Assembly (NCBI GenBank): GCA_913063165.1
Contig: CAJXZL010000004.1
Span: 1-64,000, forward strand
Length of the DNA stretch: 64,000 nucleotides
Source: an uncultured Saccharospirillaceae bacterium
GTDB taxonomy: Bacteria; Pseudomonadota; Gammaproteobacteria; Pseudomonadales; Natronospirillaceae
Reading direction: 5' to 3'
Made by a program: the position numbers and the translations under genes. Shown piece by piece: positions 7,305-16,297 of the stretch (its first letter is position 1; each line of letters starts with the position of its first letter). The notes under the pieces are model-generated. The model was not told the DNA's origin. It did not search any database and saw nothing but the letters and a program-made list of their open reading frames with translations.

Positions 7305-7985
7305 TTAGGCGGGCAACAGCCACGCCTGTAATGCTTGTAGGCTAGACACCTCAGTGTGTGGCGTTATGTCCCTGGGCTTTTCAGCATTGATGGCATTGTA
7401 CCAACAGGTATGTATGCCCGCATTGATACCACCCAAAATATCAGAGTGGGGGTTGTCACCCACCATCAGTATGCGGTGTTTTTCTGGATGCTGCATACGT
7501 TCAAAGGCATGTTCAAATATCGCGCTGTCGGGCTTGGCAACACCCACTTCTTCAGAAATAACCAAGAGATCAAATCGGTTTATCAGTCCGGTGCGTTCCA
7601 ATCGAATGGTTTGCAGTGCGGTGAAGCCATTGGTAATGATGCCCAGTTTGACTTTACCCTGTAAGGCATCGAGTAAGTCTTGCGCGCCGGGTAGCAGCTT
7701 ACAGATGTCGGCCATCGATTGCAGGAAGGCATCGTTTAGTTGCTGTGCCGATACTGACAGGGTTTTAGCCCAGCCATTAAAGCGCGTTTCTTGTAACTCC
7801 CGCGCGGTAATTTTGCCATCTTGGTAAAGCACCCACAGGGGTTTATTGATGCTTTGATAGTGAGTGAAGTCATCAGGGCTAAAATCGACGTTGAAGGACG
7901 CAAACATGCGCCGCAATCCCTCATAAGCATCGAAATGAAACAGCGTTTCATCGGCATCAAACAGTATCCATTCATACTGCATCAT
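7305..7985 (-). CDS. yjjG: YjjG-type pyrimidine 5'-nucleotidase (HAD)
   Basis: A 226-residue HAD-superfamily phosphatase resembling E. coli YjjG, a nucleotidase that removes phosphate from dUMP, dTMP and damaged pyrimidine nucleotides. FDADETLFHFD near residue 9 is motif I with both catalytic Asp residues. GIITNGF is motif II with the YjjG-like Asn-Gly. The Lys of VAKPDSAIF and the acidic pair in MVGDNPHSDILGG complete motifs III and IV. It begins 33 bases after the metH stop in the same orientation, so it may be read from the metH transcript. Confidence 0.85.
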   Translation of the reverse strand: MMQYEWILFDADETLFHFDAYEGLRRMFASFNVDFSPDDFTHYQSINKPLWVLYQDGKITARELQETRFNGWAKTLSVSAQQLNDAFLQSMADICKLLPGAQDLLDALQGKVKLGIITNGFTALQTIRLERTGLINRFDLLVISEEVGVAKPDSAIFEHAFERMQHPEKHRILMVGDNPHSDILGGINAGIHTCWYNAINAEKPRDITPHTEVSSLQALQAWLLPA

Positions 7986-8018
7986 GCTGACCCCAAACGC
8001 GGTCAGTGACCCTAGCCG

Positions 8019-11000
8019 TCATGGCTCATAACCTAGGGCCGGTGACAACCAACGCTCAACTATGGGTAAGTCCACTTTTTTCCGCCGTGCCAACGATCGA
8101 ATCTGGTCGCGATCGACTTTACCGACACCAAAGTATTTAGATTCTGGGTGGCTAAAATACCAACCACTCACCGATGCAGCAGGCAACATGGCCATGGATT
8201 CAGTCAGGCTCACACCCGTGCCATTTTCGGCATCCAGTAAGGAGAATAGGGTGGTCTTTTCGGTGTGGTCTGGGCAAGCAGGGTAGCCCGGCGCAGGTCG
8301 AATGCCACGATAGGATTCTTTGATGAGTGCATCGTTGTCTAGTGATTCATCACCGGCATAGCCCCAAAATTCTTTTCTGACCCGTTCATGCAGGTGTTCG
8401 GCGAAGGCTTCAGCGAGACGGTCTGCCAAAGCCTTGACCATTATGGCATTGTAGTCGTCATGCGCTGCTTCATATTCTTTCGCAATCTCATCAGCACCCA
8501 GGCCAGCAGTGACCACAAAGCCACCGATATAGTCCTGTGATGCAGATGCCGGCGCAATGTAGTCTGCCAGTGACAGATTTGGCTTGCCATTTGGCAGCTC
8601 AGTTTGCTGGCGCAAATGGTGTAGCACGGCCAAAGGTTGGCCATCGCCGATCGTTTTGAATACCGCAATGTCATCGTCATTCTGGCGCTGTGCAGGCCAA
8701 AAGCCGTAAGTGGCATTGGCTTTAATACGGCGGTTATCCACCAAATCCTTGAGCATGGCTTGTGCATCAGCAAAGAGGTTTTTGGCTTCTTGTCCGATTA
8801 CTTTATCGTCAAAAATGCGCGGATATTTGCCAGCCAACTCCCAGGTCATAAAAAATGGGGTCCAGTCGATATAGGGCACTAACTGCTCTAATGGATAGTC
8901 TTCAAGCGTGAATACGCCCAATTGCTTGGGTACGGGTGGTTGATAGTCACTCCAGTCAAAAGACAAACCATTTTCAACCGACTGTTGATAAGGGCGTAGC
9001 GTCTTCGCCTTGCGATTTTGGTTACGTAGACGAACCTGCTCATATTCTGCACGACGCTCTGCCACGAACGCAGCCTTGGCGTCAGGGCTGGTCAATTGTG
9101 CCGATACGGACACGGCGCGTGATGCGTCGGCTACATACACCACGGCATCATTCTGGTATTGGGGTTCTATCTTAACCGCAGTGTGGGCTTTAGACGTGGT
9201 CGCGCCGCCAATCATCACAGGGATGTTGAAATTCTGGCGCTGCAGCTCTTTCCCCACATGCACCATCTCGTCCAGCGACGGCGTGATCAAGCCACTGAGG
9301 CCGATGATATCAACGTCATGGGCAATGGCTTCTTTCAGAATGGTTTCTGCGGATACCATGACGCCAAGGTCAATTACCTCAAAGTTATTGCACTGTAATA
9401 CGACACCGACAATATTTTTGCCTATGTCATGCACATCGCCTTTCACCGTGGCCATCAGGATGCGGCCCTTTGAACGGTTGTTAACGTCTTTTTCTTCTTC
9501 AATATAGGGAATGAGGTGGGCAACCGATTGCTTCATCACGCGGGCTGATTTCACCACCTGAGGCAAGAACATTTTGCCGTCGCCAAATAAGTCACCCACG
9601 CGGTTCATGCCAGTCATTAATGGACCTTCAATCACTTCGATTGGGCGGGCATAACCCAGACGGGCTTCTTCGGTGTCTTCAATAATGTGTGTGGTGATGC
9701 CTTTGACCAAAGCATGGCTGATGCGGTCTGCCACGGGCCAGGTCCGCCATTCTTCGGTTTCTTTGACAACTTCAACCCCGTCGCCACGGAATTTATCGGC
9801 GATTTCTAGCAGTCGATCAGTGGCATCAGGCCGGCGATTCAAAATCACGTCTTCTACACGGTCACGGAGTTCCAACGGAATGTCTTCATAACCCACCAAT
9901 TGGCTGGCATTCACAATGCCCATGTTCATACCGGCTTTTACGGCGTGGTACAAGAACACGGCATGTATGGCTTCGCGCACCGGGTTGTTGCCGCGGAATG
10001 AGAATGACACGTTGGATACGCCGCCACTGACTGATACGTGGGGTAGGTTGGCACGCAAATAGCGCGTCGCTTCAATAAAGTCGACGGCATAGTTGTTGTG
10101 TTCTTCAATCCCCGTGGCGACCGCAAAAATATTGGGGTCAAAAATAATGTCTTGTGGTGGGAAACCGATGCCTACTAGCAGGGTATACGAGCGTTCACAG
10201 ATCGCGATCTTTCTTTGAAGCGTGTCTGCCTGTCCAGTTTCATCAAATGCCATCACGACGACGGCGGCACCATACCGCAAGCATTGTTTGGCTGCGTGTA
10301 GGAACGGCGCTTCACCTTCTTTTAAAGAGATGGAGTTGACGATGGACTTGCCTTGAATACATTGCAGTCCGGCTTCAATGATGTCCCATTTTGACGAGTC
10401 GACCATGATGGGTATGCGCGCAATATCGGGCTCTGAGGCAATGAGACGACAAAAATGCGACATGGCATTCTGTGAATCCAACATACCCTCATCCATGTTG
10501 ATATCGATCACCTGTGCGCCATTTTCAACCTGCTCAAGGGCAACTTCCAATGCCGTATCAAATTCACCTTCTAAAATCAGGCGTTTGAAACGGGCAGAAC
10601 CCGTTACGTTGGTGCGTTCACCCACGTTGATAAATAAACTGTTTTTGTCTGCCCTAAAGCCTTCAAGGCCACTCAAAACAAGCGCTGGTTCTGGGGTAGG
10701 GATGGTGCGTGGCGCAGTGTCGCCAATCGCTTTTCGCATGGCGCGAATGTGCTGTGGGGTTGTGCCACAGCAGCCACCGACAATGTTAAAAAATCCTAGC
10801 TGGGCATATTCGGCCATGATTTCTGCCATGTCTTCGGCAGTTTCATCGTATTCGCCAAACTCATTGGGCAGGCCAGCATTTGGATAGACCGATACTGGGC
10901 AATCAGCAACCTGTGACAAGCGCTCAAGAAAGGGACGCAACTCGGTAGCGCCTAACGCACAGTTTAAACCCACAGAGAACGGGTTGGCATGTCGAATAGA

Positions 11001-11714
11001 CGCAAAAAATGCTTCGGTAGTTTGACCCGATAATGTGCGGCCAGAGGCATCAGTAATGGTGCCTGAAATCATAATGGGCAGTTCGACGCCCAAGGTTTCA
11101 AAGACAGTCTTAACGGCATAAATGGCCGCTTTCGCATTGAGGGTATCGAAAATGGTTTCGATCAATATGAGGTCAGACCCGCCATCGATCAGTCCTTTTA
11201 GCGCCAGTTGGTAGTCGGCAACCAAGGCCTCAAAGGTGACGTTGCGGTAGGCAGGATCGTTAACGTCTGGTGAAATCGACAGGGTGCGTGATGTGGGACC
11301 CAAGGTGCCAGCAACCCAGCGCGGGCGATCTGGCGTTTTGGCGGTCATAGCGTCGCAGGCTTCACGGGCAAGCGTGGCTCCGGCCAAGTTTAGCGCATAT
11401 ACCTGATCTTCCAAGCCATAGTCTGACTGCGACACGGCTGTGGCATTAAACGTGTTGGTTTCGACCAAGTCGGCACCAGATTCAAGATAGGTGGTGTGAA
11501 TGGCACGAATAAGATCCGGCTGAGTCAGCGAGAGTAAGTCATTATTGCCTTTTAGGTCACGGTTGTGCGCTTTAAAGGCGTCACCACGGTAATCTTCTTC
11601 TTGCAGATTGTGGGTCTGAATAAGCGAACCCATGGCACCGTCTAGAAACAAAATACGGTTGGCAATGGCCGAATGTAGCTGCTCAATACGTCGTTGGCTG
11701 GTGTTTTTACTCAT
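8019..11714 (-). CDS. metH: cobalamin-dependent methionine synthase
   Basis: A 1231-residue enzyme that transfers the methyl group of 5-methyltetrahydrofolate to homocysteine through bound cobalamin, close to the usual 1227 residues. All modules are present in order. The homocysteine domain has zinc cysteines in GLNCALGA (about residue 250) and GGCCGTTP (about 315). The folate domain contains [11 protein letters not shown]. The helical cap and the B12 domain follow, with the lower-ligand motif DVHDIGKN near 760. The C-terminal SAM-binding reactivation domain ends near [12 protein letters not shown] 11714 is preferred to the upstream TTG. MetR-like boxes lie upstream. Confidence 0.98.
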   Translation of the reverse strand: MSKNTSQRRIEQLHSAIANRILFLDGAMGSLIQTHNLQEEDYRGDAFKAHNRDLKGNNDLLSLTQPDLIRAIHTTYLESGADLVETNTFNATAVSQSDYGLEDQVYALNLAGATLAREACDAMTAKTPDRPRWVAGTLGPTSRTLSISPDVNDPAYRNVTFEALVADYQLALKGLIDGGSDLILIETIFDTLNAKAAIYAVKTVFETLGVELPIMISGTITDASGRTLSGQTTEAFFASIRHANPFSVGLNCALGATELRPFLERLSQVADCPVSVYPNAGLPNEFGEYDETAEDMAEIMAEYAQLGFFNIVGGCCGTTPQHIRAMRKAIGDTAPRTIPTPEPALVLSGLEGFRADKNSLFINVGERTNVTGSARFKRLILEGEFDTALEVALEQVENGAQVIDINMDEGMLDSQNAMSHFCRLIASEPDIARIPIMVDSSKWDIIEAGLQCIQGKSIVNSISLKEGEAPFLHAAKQCLRYGAAVVVMAFDETGQADTLQRKIAICERSYTLLVGIGFPPQDIIFDPNIFAVATGIEEHNNYAVDFIEATRYLRANLPHVSVSGGVSNVSFSFRGNNPVREAIHAVFLYHAVKAGMNMGIVNASQLVGYEDIPLELRDRVEDVILNRRPDATDRLLEIADKFRGDGVEVVKETEEWRTWPVADRISHALVKGITTHIIEDTEEARLGYARPIEVIEGPLMTGMNRVGDLFGDGKMFLPQVVKSARVMKQSVAHLIPYIEEEKDVNNRSKGRILMATVKGDVHDIGKNIVGVVLQCNNFEVIDLGVMVSAETILKEAIAHDVDIIGLSGLITPSLDEMVHVGKELQRQNFNIPVMIGGATTSKAHTAVKIEPQYQNDAVVYVADASRAVSVSAQLTSPDAKAAFVAERRAEYEQVRLRNQNRKAKTLRPYQQSVENGLSFDWSDYQPPVPKQLGVFTLEDYPLEQLVPYIDWTPFFMTWELAGKYPRIFDDKVIGQEAKNLFADAQAMLKDLVDNRRIKANATYGFWPAQRQNDDDIAVFKTIGDGQPLAVLHHLRQQTELPNGKPNLSLADYIAPASASQDYIGGFVVTAGLGADEIAKEYEAAHDDYNAIMVKALADRLAEAFAEHLHERVRKEFWGYAGDESLDNDALIKESYRGIRPAPGYPACPDHTEKTTLFSLLDAENGTGVSLTESMAMLPAASVSGWYFSHPESKYFGVGKVDRDQIRSLARRKKVDLPIVERWLSPALGYEP

Positions 11715-11807
11715 GTGGTTCTCAAATTCCTGATGTGACAATGGATCAATTAAAAAAGTATATCAAAAAAAATCGATATAGATTTGAATATTTGTGCATT
11801 GGCTGCA

Positions 11808-11841
11808 TGAAAATTGCTCAGGTTGGCCTGAAATTCATTCA
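11808..11841 (-). promoter_or_regulatory. two MetR-like boxes upstream of metH
   Basis: The MetR consensus TGAANNTNNTTCA is matched exactly by TGAAATTCATTCA at 11829-11841 and with one mismatch by TGAAAATTGCTCA at 11808-11820. Their centres are 21 bases apart, two helical turns. Their position about 95-125 bases upstream of the metH start fits activation by the homocysteine-responsive LysR-type regulator MetR, as known for metH in enterics. Confidence 0.6.
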
Positions 11842-11850
11842 GAGAACCAT

Positions 11851-11878
11851 AAAAAAGGCCGCTTAACTGGTTGCGGCC
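11851..11878 (-). terminator. rho-independent terminator of the MarC-family gene
   Basis: Read on the minus strand, GGCCGC and GCGGCC form a six-base stem with a ten-base loop followed by six T. It lies just past the stop of the MarC-family gene and before the metH control region. Confidence 0.85.
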
Positions 11879-11905
11879 TGGCAGGGAGGAAGTGAGCGTG
11901 GCTCG

Positions 11906-12553
11906 CTATGATGTGGGTACGTCGGCCAGAATGCCAATCAAGATGGGTTTCAACCCAGCAAAGAAAAACTCGACCGCAATAACCATAACAATGAGTCCCA
12001 TTAGGCGCATGAGTACGCTATTTCCCGTTTCTCCCAGAAAATGAATTATACGGTCTGAGGCCAGCAATATAATGAGCGTCAGTGCCATGACGACAGCCAT
12101 TGTTCCAAATAGCACCATCCGGTAATCCAGTGTATTGGCGTCTTCCATTAATACAATGGCGTTGGTAATAGCGCCAGGACCGCAGATCATGGGAATCGCT
12201 AGTGGTGTGATGCTGATGTCATTCACATAGGAGCTGACTTCAGAATCAGGCACTTTTACGCGAGCTAACCGCGCCTGAAGCATGTCCATGCCCATGATAA
12301 AGAAGATCACGCCACCGACAATACGAAAACTATTCACCGAGATATGGAAAAAGTTGAACAGTAGCTGGCCCGATAAGGCAAACAGTACCAACGTAAAAAA
12401 CGCAACGATCACGGCCTTACGGGCAGTGCGTCTGCGCTGTGCACTGGTCAAAGAGCCCGTGAGCGACATGAATATCGGCATGACCCCTAATGGATTGATT
12501 AGGGTAAAAAATGAGGTAAAGCACAGCAGTGCAAATGTAAGCAATTCATTCAT
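11906..12553 (-). CDS. MarC family (UPF0056) inner-membrane protein
   Basis: A 215-residue protein with about six membrane helices, resembling the MarC/YchE/YhgN family of unknown transport role. Typical segments are FFTLINPLGVMPIFMSLT near the start, GGVIFFIMGMDML, and PLAIPMICGPGAI in the second half, the conserved P-x-AIP-x-x-GPG signature. AAGGA lies upstream of ATG 12553, so the in-frame extension to 12694 is rejected. Despite the name, MarC has not been shown to give antibiotic resistance. It is a single gene with its own terminator. Confidence 0.88.
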   Translation of the reverse strand: MNELLTFALLCFTSFFTLINPLGVMPIFMSLTGSLTSAQRRRTARKAVIVAFFTLVLFALSGQLLFNFFHISVNSFRIVGGVIFFIMGMDMLQARLARVKVPDSEVSSYVNDISITPLAIPMICGPGAITNAIVLMEDANTLDYRMVLFGTMAVVMALTLIILLASDRIIHFLGETGNSVLMRLMGLIVMVIAVEFFFAGLKPILIGILADVPTS

Positions 12554-12785
12554 TGGAGCAGATCCTTTACTGGCATGAAATCTGATTGCCATTGTATGTG
12601 AACTGAACCTAAGCAACAGGTTTTGCGCTTGTTTGTTCATCAAAGGCACCACGATAACTGTTTGCGAAACCTGACAGTGTGGATCATCTCTCATAATAAC
12701 CGATTGTTTTACTCGGCTATTTCACAAAGGCACTTTTTCAATTAGACTATCACCATATTCTTTCATGTTTGCTTAGAAGGGCACT

Positions 12786-13376
12786 ATGGATATCAATATT
12801 CAAGTTACAGATGCAGCGCAAAATTATTTGGCCAATTTGCTCCAGAAGCAAGATGTTGACGGCATTGGTGTGCGTATTTTTATTACCCAGCCTGGTACCC
12901 GTTATGCTGAAACCTGTTTGGCTTATTGCCGACCGGGTGAGGAAAAAGAAACTGACCAGCGTTTGCCTCTGGAAAAATTCATGGTTTACCTTGATGAGCC
13001 TAGCGTGAATTATTTGGATGAAGCTGTCGTGGATTTCCAAGAGGAAAAAATGGGCGGACAGTTAACCATCAAAGCCCCTAACGCTAAGATGCCGCGTGTG
13101 ACCTCTGATAGCCCGATTGAAGAACAGATAAAGTACATACTTTACACCGAAATCAATCCCGGCTTGGCCTCTCACGGCGGTGAAGTTTCATTAGAAGAGT
13201 TCACTGAAGACAGTGTCGCTATTTTGAAATTTGGCGGCGGCTGTCAGGGCTGTTCAGCAGTTGATTTGACGCTAAAAGAGGGTGTTGAAGCCACCTTGAT
13301 GGAACGTATTCCACAAATTCGTGGTGTGCGAGATGTGACTGATCATTCGGTTCGTGAAAACGCCTTTTACAAGTAA
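12786..13376 (+). CDS. nfuA: Fe-S biogenesis protein NfuA
   Basis: A 196-residue iron-sulfur carrier that passes a [4Fe-4S] cluster to client apoproteins. The N-terminal half is a degenerate A-type carrier domain. The C-terminal Nfu domain has GGCQGCSA, with Cys153 and Cys156 binding the cluster shared across a dimer. Length equals the usual 191-200 residues. AGAAGGG precedes ATG 12786. It is a single gene here, transcribed away from the MarC-family gene. Confidence 0.96.
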   Translation: MDINIQVTDAAQNYLANLLQKQDVDGIGVRIFITQPGTRYAETCLAYCRPGEEKETDQRLPLEKFMVYLDEPSVNYLDEAVVDFQEEKMGGQLTIKAPNAKMPRVTSDSPIEEQIKYILYTEINPGLASHGGEVSLEEFTEDSVAILKFGGGCQGCSAVDLTLKEGVEATLMERIPQIRGVRDVTDHSVRENAFYK

Positions 13377-13478
13377 TGCCTCCCTGTATGTAAGTTGACG
13401 TATCGTATAGCCAAGCCGCTTCGGTCTTGGTTGTACGTGTTCAGCCTCCTTCCTTGCTACCGTTTCTAAACGGTCTGC

Positions 13479-14081
13479 TTACTGACGATGCCCATAGCGC
13501 TTCTTTAGCACATCATAGGCGGCTTGAATTTTCTGGTAAGCCTCTGTGTCGCCACCACGGTCTGGATGGTGGGTCATGCATTGCATACGATATTGCTGTT
13601 TCATCTCCGGCCAGCTGGCGCTAGGGCTGAGTTCGAGACTGGCTAAAGCTGATTGAATGTCTGTCGGTGCTGCCATTGTCTGCCAAAACCCACCGATCAT
13701 TGCCATAACGTCGCCCACATCGACCTGTGACAGGTTGCGCCAATCCAAATAATAGGCAGCGAGTGGGTCGTGCGTGTCGATTGCATGGCTACCGGATGAC
13801 TGCCAAGGTTCCCGTTTAATGCTCAGAGGTGCAATTGTCAGCTGGGCTACTTGGTCTGCTATCAAATTGGCGCGCAATTGGTACAGTGCGTGGAACAGCA
13901 TAAAATGTACGCGAAATCGGCTCATCGGGTGGGTTAAATCTGCACGTGACAGGGTGCCAGGGGCGCGCTCTGCTAGGGCGTCAATGAGGTCGATCTCTCG
14001 CATGCCATCAGGGTGGGTTATCAATATCGCATCAATCATTCGTAACCATTCCGGTGGCAAGGTAACAGCCCGTTCTGGCAT
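13479..14081 (-). CDS. DnaJ-related protein with C-terminal J-domain
   Basis: A 200-residue protein whose last 60 residues form a short J-domain with the signature HHPDRGGDTEAYQKIQAAYDVL, which would stimulate the ATPase of a DnaK-type chaperone. The first 130 residues match the DNAJ_related N-terminal region (PPEWLRMIDAILITHPDGMREIDLIDAL is recognisable in parts, for example HPDGMREIDLI). There is no Gly/Phe region or zinc domain, so it is a specialised co-chaperone. It is divergent from nadK. The client is unknown. Confidence 0.82.
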   Translation of the reverse strand: MPERAVTLPPEWLRMIDAILITHPDGMREIDLIDALAERAPGTLSRADLTHPMSRFRVHFMLFHALYQLRANLIADQVAQLTIAPLSIKREPWQSSGSHAIDTHDPLAAYYLDWRNLSQVDVGDVMAMIGGFWQTMAAPTDIQSALASLELSPSASWPEMKQQYRMQCMTHHPDRGGDTEAYQKIQAAYDVLKKRYGHRQ

Positions 14082-14228
14082 TCAGTTTCAACCTCTGATT
14101 CATATCTTGCGTACTATACCGATTTTTGCGACATTTTTGCTTGAATTACCCGCATTTTTCATTCGGTAGTCTGACTTTAATTGTCGCCTTAGGGTATGAT
14201 CTGCGATGTTTTTCTTGGCGTAGACACT

Positions 14229-15131
14229 ATGGTTCAATTTCAAAGAGTCGGCATCTTGGGTCGACTAGAAAACGACAGCACGCGAGACACCTTTATGAGG
14301 TTGGCGCGATTCTTACAGCAAAAGGGGATTCACTTTGCTGTGGAGTCGGCTTTGTCTGCCGGATTATCGAATGAATTCACCTTCCTCGATCGACAGCCGC
14401 TGGCCGCGCAATCGGATTTGATCATTGTTGTGGGTGGTGATGGCACTTTATTGGCTGCTGCACGCGACGTTGCCAATGCCAATGTGCCGGTGCTAGGGGT
14501 CAACCGTGGCCGTCTAGGCTTTTTAACCGATATCATGCCAGAAGACCTCGAAGTACGATTGGATGAGGTTTTCGCTGGCAAGTATGTCGAAGAACGGCGT
14601 TTTCTGTTGGAAGTAGAGGTGAGGCGTCAAGGCAAGGTGGTGGATACTGCCATTGCGCTAAATGACGTGGTGCTGCACCCTGGTCAGTCAATCCGCATGC
14701 TCGAGTTTGAATTATTGATCGACGAACAGTTTGTCTATAGCCAACGCTCAGATGGCCTTATTGTGTCAACGCCGACGGGTTCCACTGCCTATGCATTGAG
14801 CGCCGGCGGTCCCATTATGAATCCCAAATTGAATGCCATTGTGTTGGTGCCTATGTTCCCACACACCCTGACCAGCCGTCCTCTGGTGGTCGATGGCGAA
14901 CGTAAGATTTGTATTATCATTGGTAACAACAATGACTTAAGTCCCCAGGTCAGCTGCGATGCCCAGTCACACATCAACACGCAAGAAGGGGATGAGTTGC
15001 ATATCAGTAAGATGGCGCAGACACTGCATCTTTTGCACCCTGAACAATATAATTTTTACGAGACCTGTCGCACCAAATTAGGGTGGGGCAGTCGGCTCGG
15101 ACTCGACAAAAATGACAGCGAATCGGAATAG
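14229..15131 (+). CDS. nadK: NAD kinase
   Basis: A 300-residue NAD kinase that makes NADP from NAD and ATP. The key motifs are VVGGDGTLLAAAR (GGDGT, with the catalytic Asp) and STPTGSTAYALSAGG, which binds NAD. NDVVLHPG is the conserved NE/D segment. ATG 14229 begins MVQFQRVGILG, the normal N-terminus; the upstream in-frame codons are not conserved-looking. It starts a probable four-gene run with yeaC, the DUF2797 gene and pepN. Confidence 0.97.
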   Translation: MVQFQRVGILGRLENDSTRDTFMRLARFLQQKGIHFAVESALSAGLSNEFTFLDRQPLAAQSDLIIVVGGDGTLLAAARDVANANVPVLGVNRGRLGFLTDIMPEDLEVRLDEVFAGKYVEERRFLLEVEVRRQGKVVDTAIALNDVVLHPGQSIRMLEFELLIDEQFVYSQRSDGLIVSTPTGSTAYALSAGGPIMNPKLNAIVLVPMFPHTLTSRPLVVDGERKICIIIGNNNDLSPQVSCDAQSHINTQEGDELHISKMAQTLHLLHPEQYNFYETCRTKLGWGSRLGLDKNDSESE

Positions 15132-15143
15132 CGGTAATCCTCC

Positions 15144-15413
15144 ATGACCAATACCTATAAAGACGTGATCGCCAATCTACAGCCTGAAGTTTACTTGCAG
15201 CTTAAAGAAAGTCTCGAGTTGAGCAAATGGCCCAATGGCGCAGCACTGACGCCAGAACAGCGCGAACATTGCATGCAAGCGGTGATTGCTTATGAGCTGC
15301 AGAATCTGCCTGAAGATGCGCGTACGGGCTATGTGAAGCTGGGTAAAAAGATTACCGACAAGGGTGTCGAAGTACAGCCAATCAATTTGATTGATATCCT
15401 AGGTCCACAGTGA
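15144..15413 (+). CDS. yeaC: YeaC-like DUF1315 protein
   Basis: An 89-residue protein of the DUF1315 family. The section LQPEVYLQLKESLELSKWPN, then GAALTPEQREHCMQAVIAYE, parallels E. coli YeaC closely. No function is established. It begins 12 bases after nadK, and its TGA overlaps the start of the next gene (TGATG), so it is translated as part of the nadK operon. The family pairing of YeaC with a DUF2797 protein is common in gammaproteobacteria. Confidence 0.85.
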   Translation: MTNTYKDVIANLQPEVYLQLKESLELSKWPNGAALTPEQREHCMQAVIAYELQNLPEDARTGYVKLGKKITDKGVEVQPINLIDILGPQ

Positions 15414-16276
15414 TGATGGATGATTTGTTTGCTGAAACCACAGACCAACTACTAGGTGAAGGCGTGTTAGACAAAATGCGCGCACGAGTGAATGGCTCGG
15501 AACCTGTGACCTACGCATTGGATTTGACCGACAGCCATGTGGATCTCAATCCCTATATTGGCAAGTCACTCAAGCTGGTGTTTGGCGGCACAATTCGCTG
15601 TGGCCATTGTGGTGCGGTCACGCCAAAAAGCTATCAAGGGTTGTGCTACGAACATTTTATGACATTGGCTCAGGCCGACAACTGCATGATGAGCCCAGAA
15701 AAATGCCATTTGGATCAAGGCACTTGCCGCGAACCCGAATGGGCAGAGCGCGTCTGTCAGCAGCCCCACTATGTATATTTGGCCAATAGCTCTGGCATAA
15801 AAGTGGGTATTACCCGCATTGGACAAATACCAGTACGTTGGCTTGATCAGGGCGCTACGCAAGGATTGGTAATTGCGCGCGTGTCGAGCCGTCGCCTCTC
15901 AGGGCTAGTCGAGGTGATCTTTAAGCAGCAAGTAGCCGACAAGACCAATTGGCGTGCCATGCTCAAACAATCAGCAGATGTGGAAGACATGGCTGCCCGG
16001 CGTGACGCATTATTTGCGCAATGTGCGGAACCCTTGCAGGCACTCATAGCGGAATACGGTCGCCAACACGTGCAGTTAATACGACAAGGTGACGTGTTTG
16101 ATTTTGAATACCCAGTCCAAGAATACCCAGAAAAAGTCAGTTCGCTGTCTTTTGACAAACAGCCAGAAATTGGTGGGGTGTTATTGGGCATAAAAGGGCA
16201 ATATCTCATTTTTGACAAGGGCGTGGTTAACATACGCCGACACTCTGGATATCAGGTGCAGTTGTTCGCATCTTAA
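15413..16276 (+). CDS. DUF2797 zinc-finger-like protein
   Basis: A 287-residue member of the DUF2797 family. It carries CGHCGAVTPKSYQGLCYEH at about residues 62-80, a likely zinc site, and a second Cys-rich part (CMMSPEKCHLDQGTC). These are followed by HYVYLANSSGIKVGITR, which resembles a GIY-YIG-like strand pair (YVYL...KVGIT). That resemblance is an inference. The start overlaps the yeaC stop. The function is not known. Confidence 0.82.
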   Translation: MMDDLFAETTDQLLGEGVLDKMRARVNGSEPVTYALDLTDSHVDLNPYIGKSLKLVFGGTIRCGHCGAVTPKSYQGLCYEHFMTLAQADNCMMSPEKCHLDQGTCREPEWAERVCQQPHYVYLANSSGIKVGITRIGQIPVRWLDQGATQGLVIARVSSRRLSGLVEVIFKQQVADKTNWRAMLKQSADVEDMAARRDALFAQCAEPLQALIAEYGRQHVQLIRQGDVFDFEYPVQEYPEKVSSLSFDKQPEIGGVLLGIKGQYLIFDKGVVNIRRHSGYQVQLFAS

Positions 16277-16297
16277 TTACCTGTGATAGGATATTTC

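Noticed and set aside
11715-11905. Cobalamin or SAM riboswitch before metH
   Set aside because: No B12-box-like or SAM-riboswitch core is visible; the region is short, and the strong signals are two MetR-like boxes and the terminator of the upstream gene.
12553-12694. Longer N-terminus for the MarC-family protein
   Set aside because: The extra 47 residues are polar and unlike the family; ATG 12553 has a ribosome site and gives the standard start.
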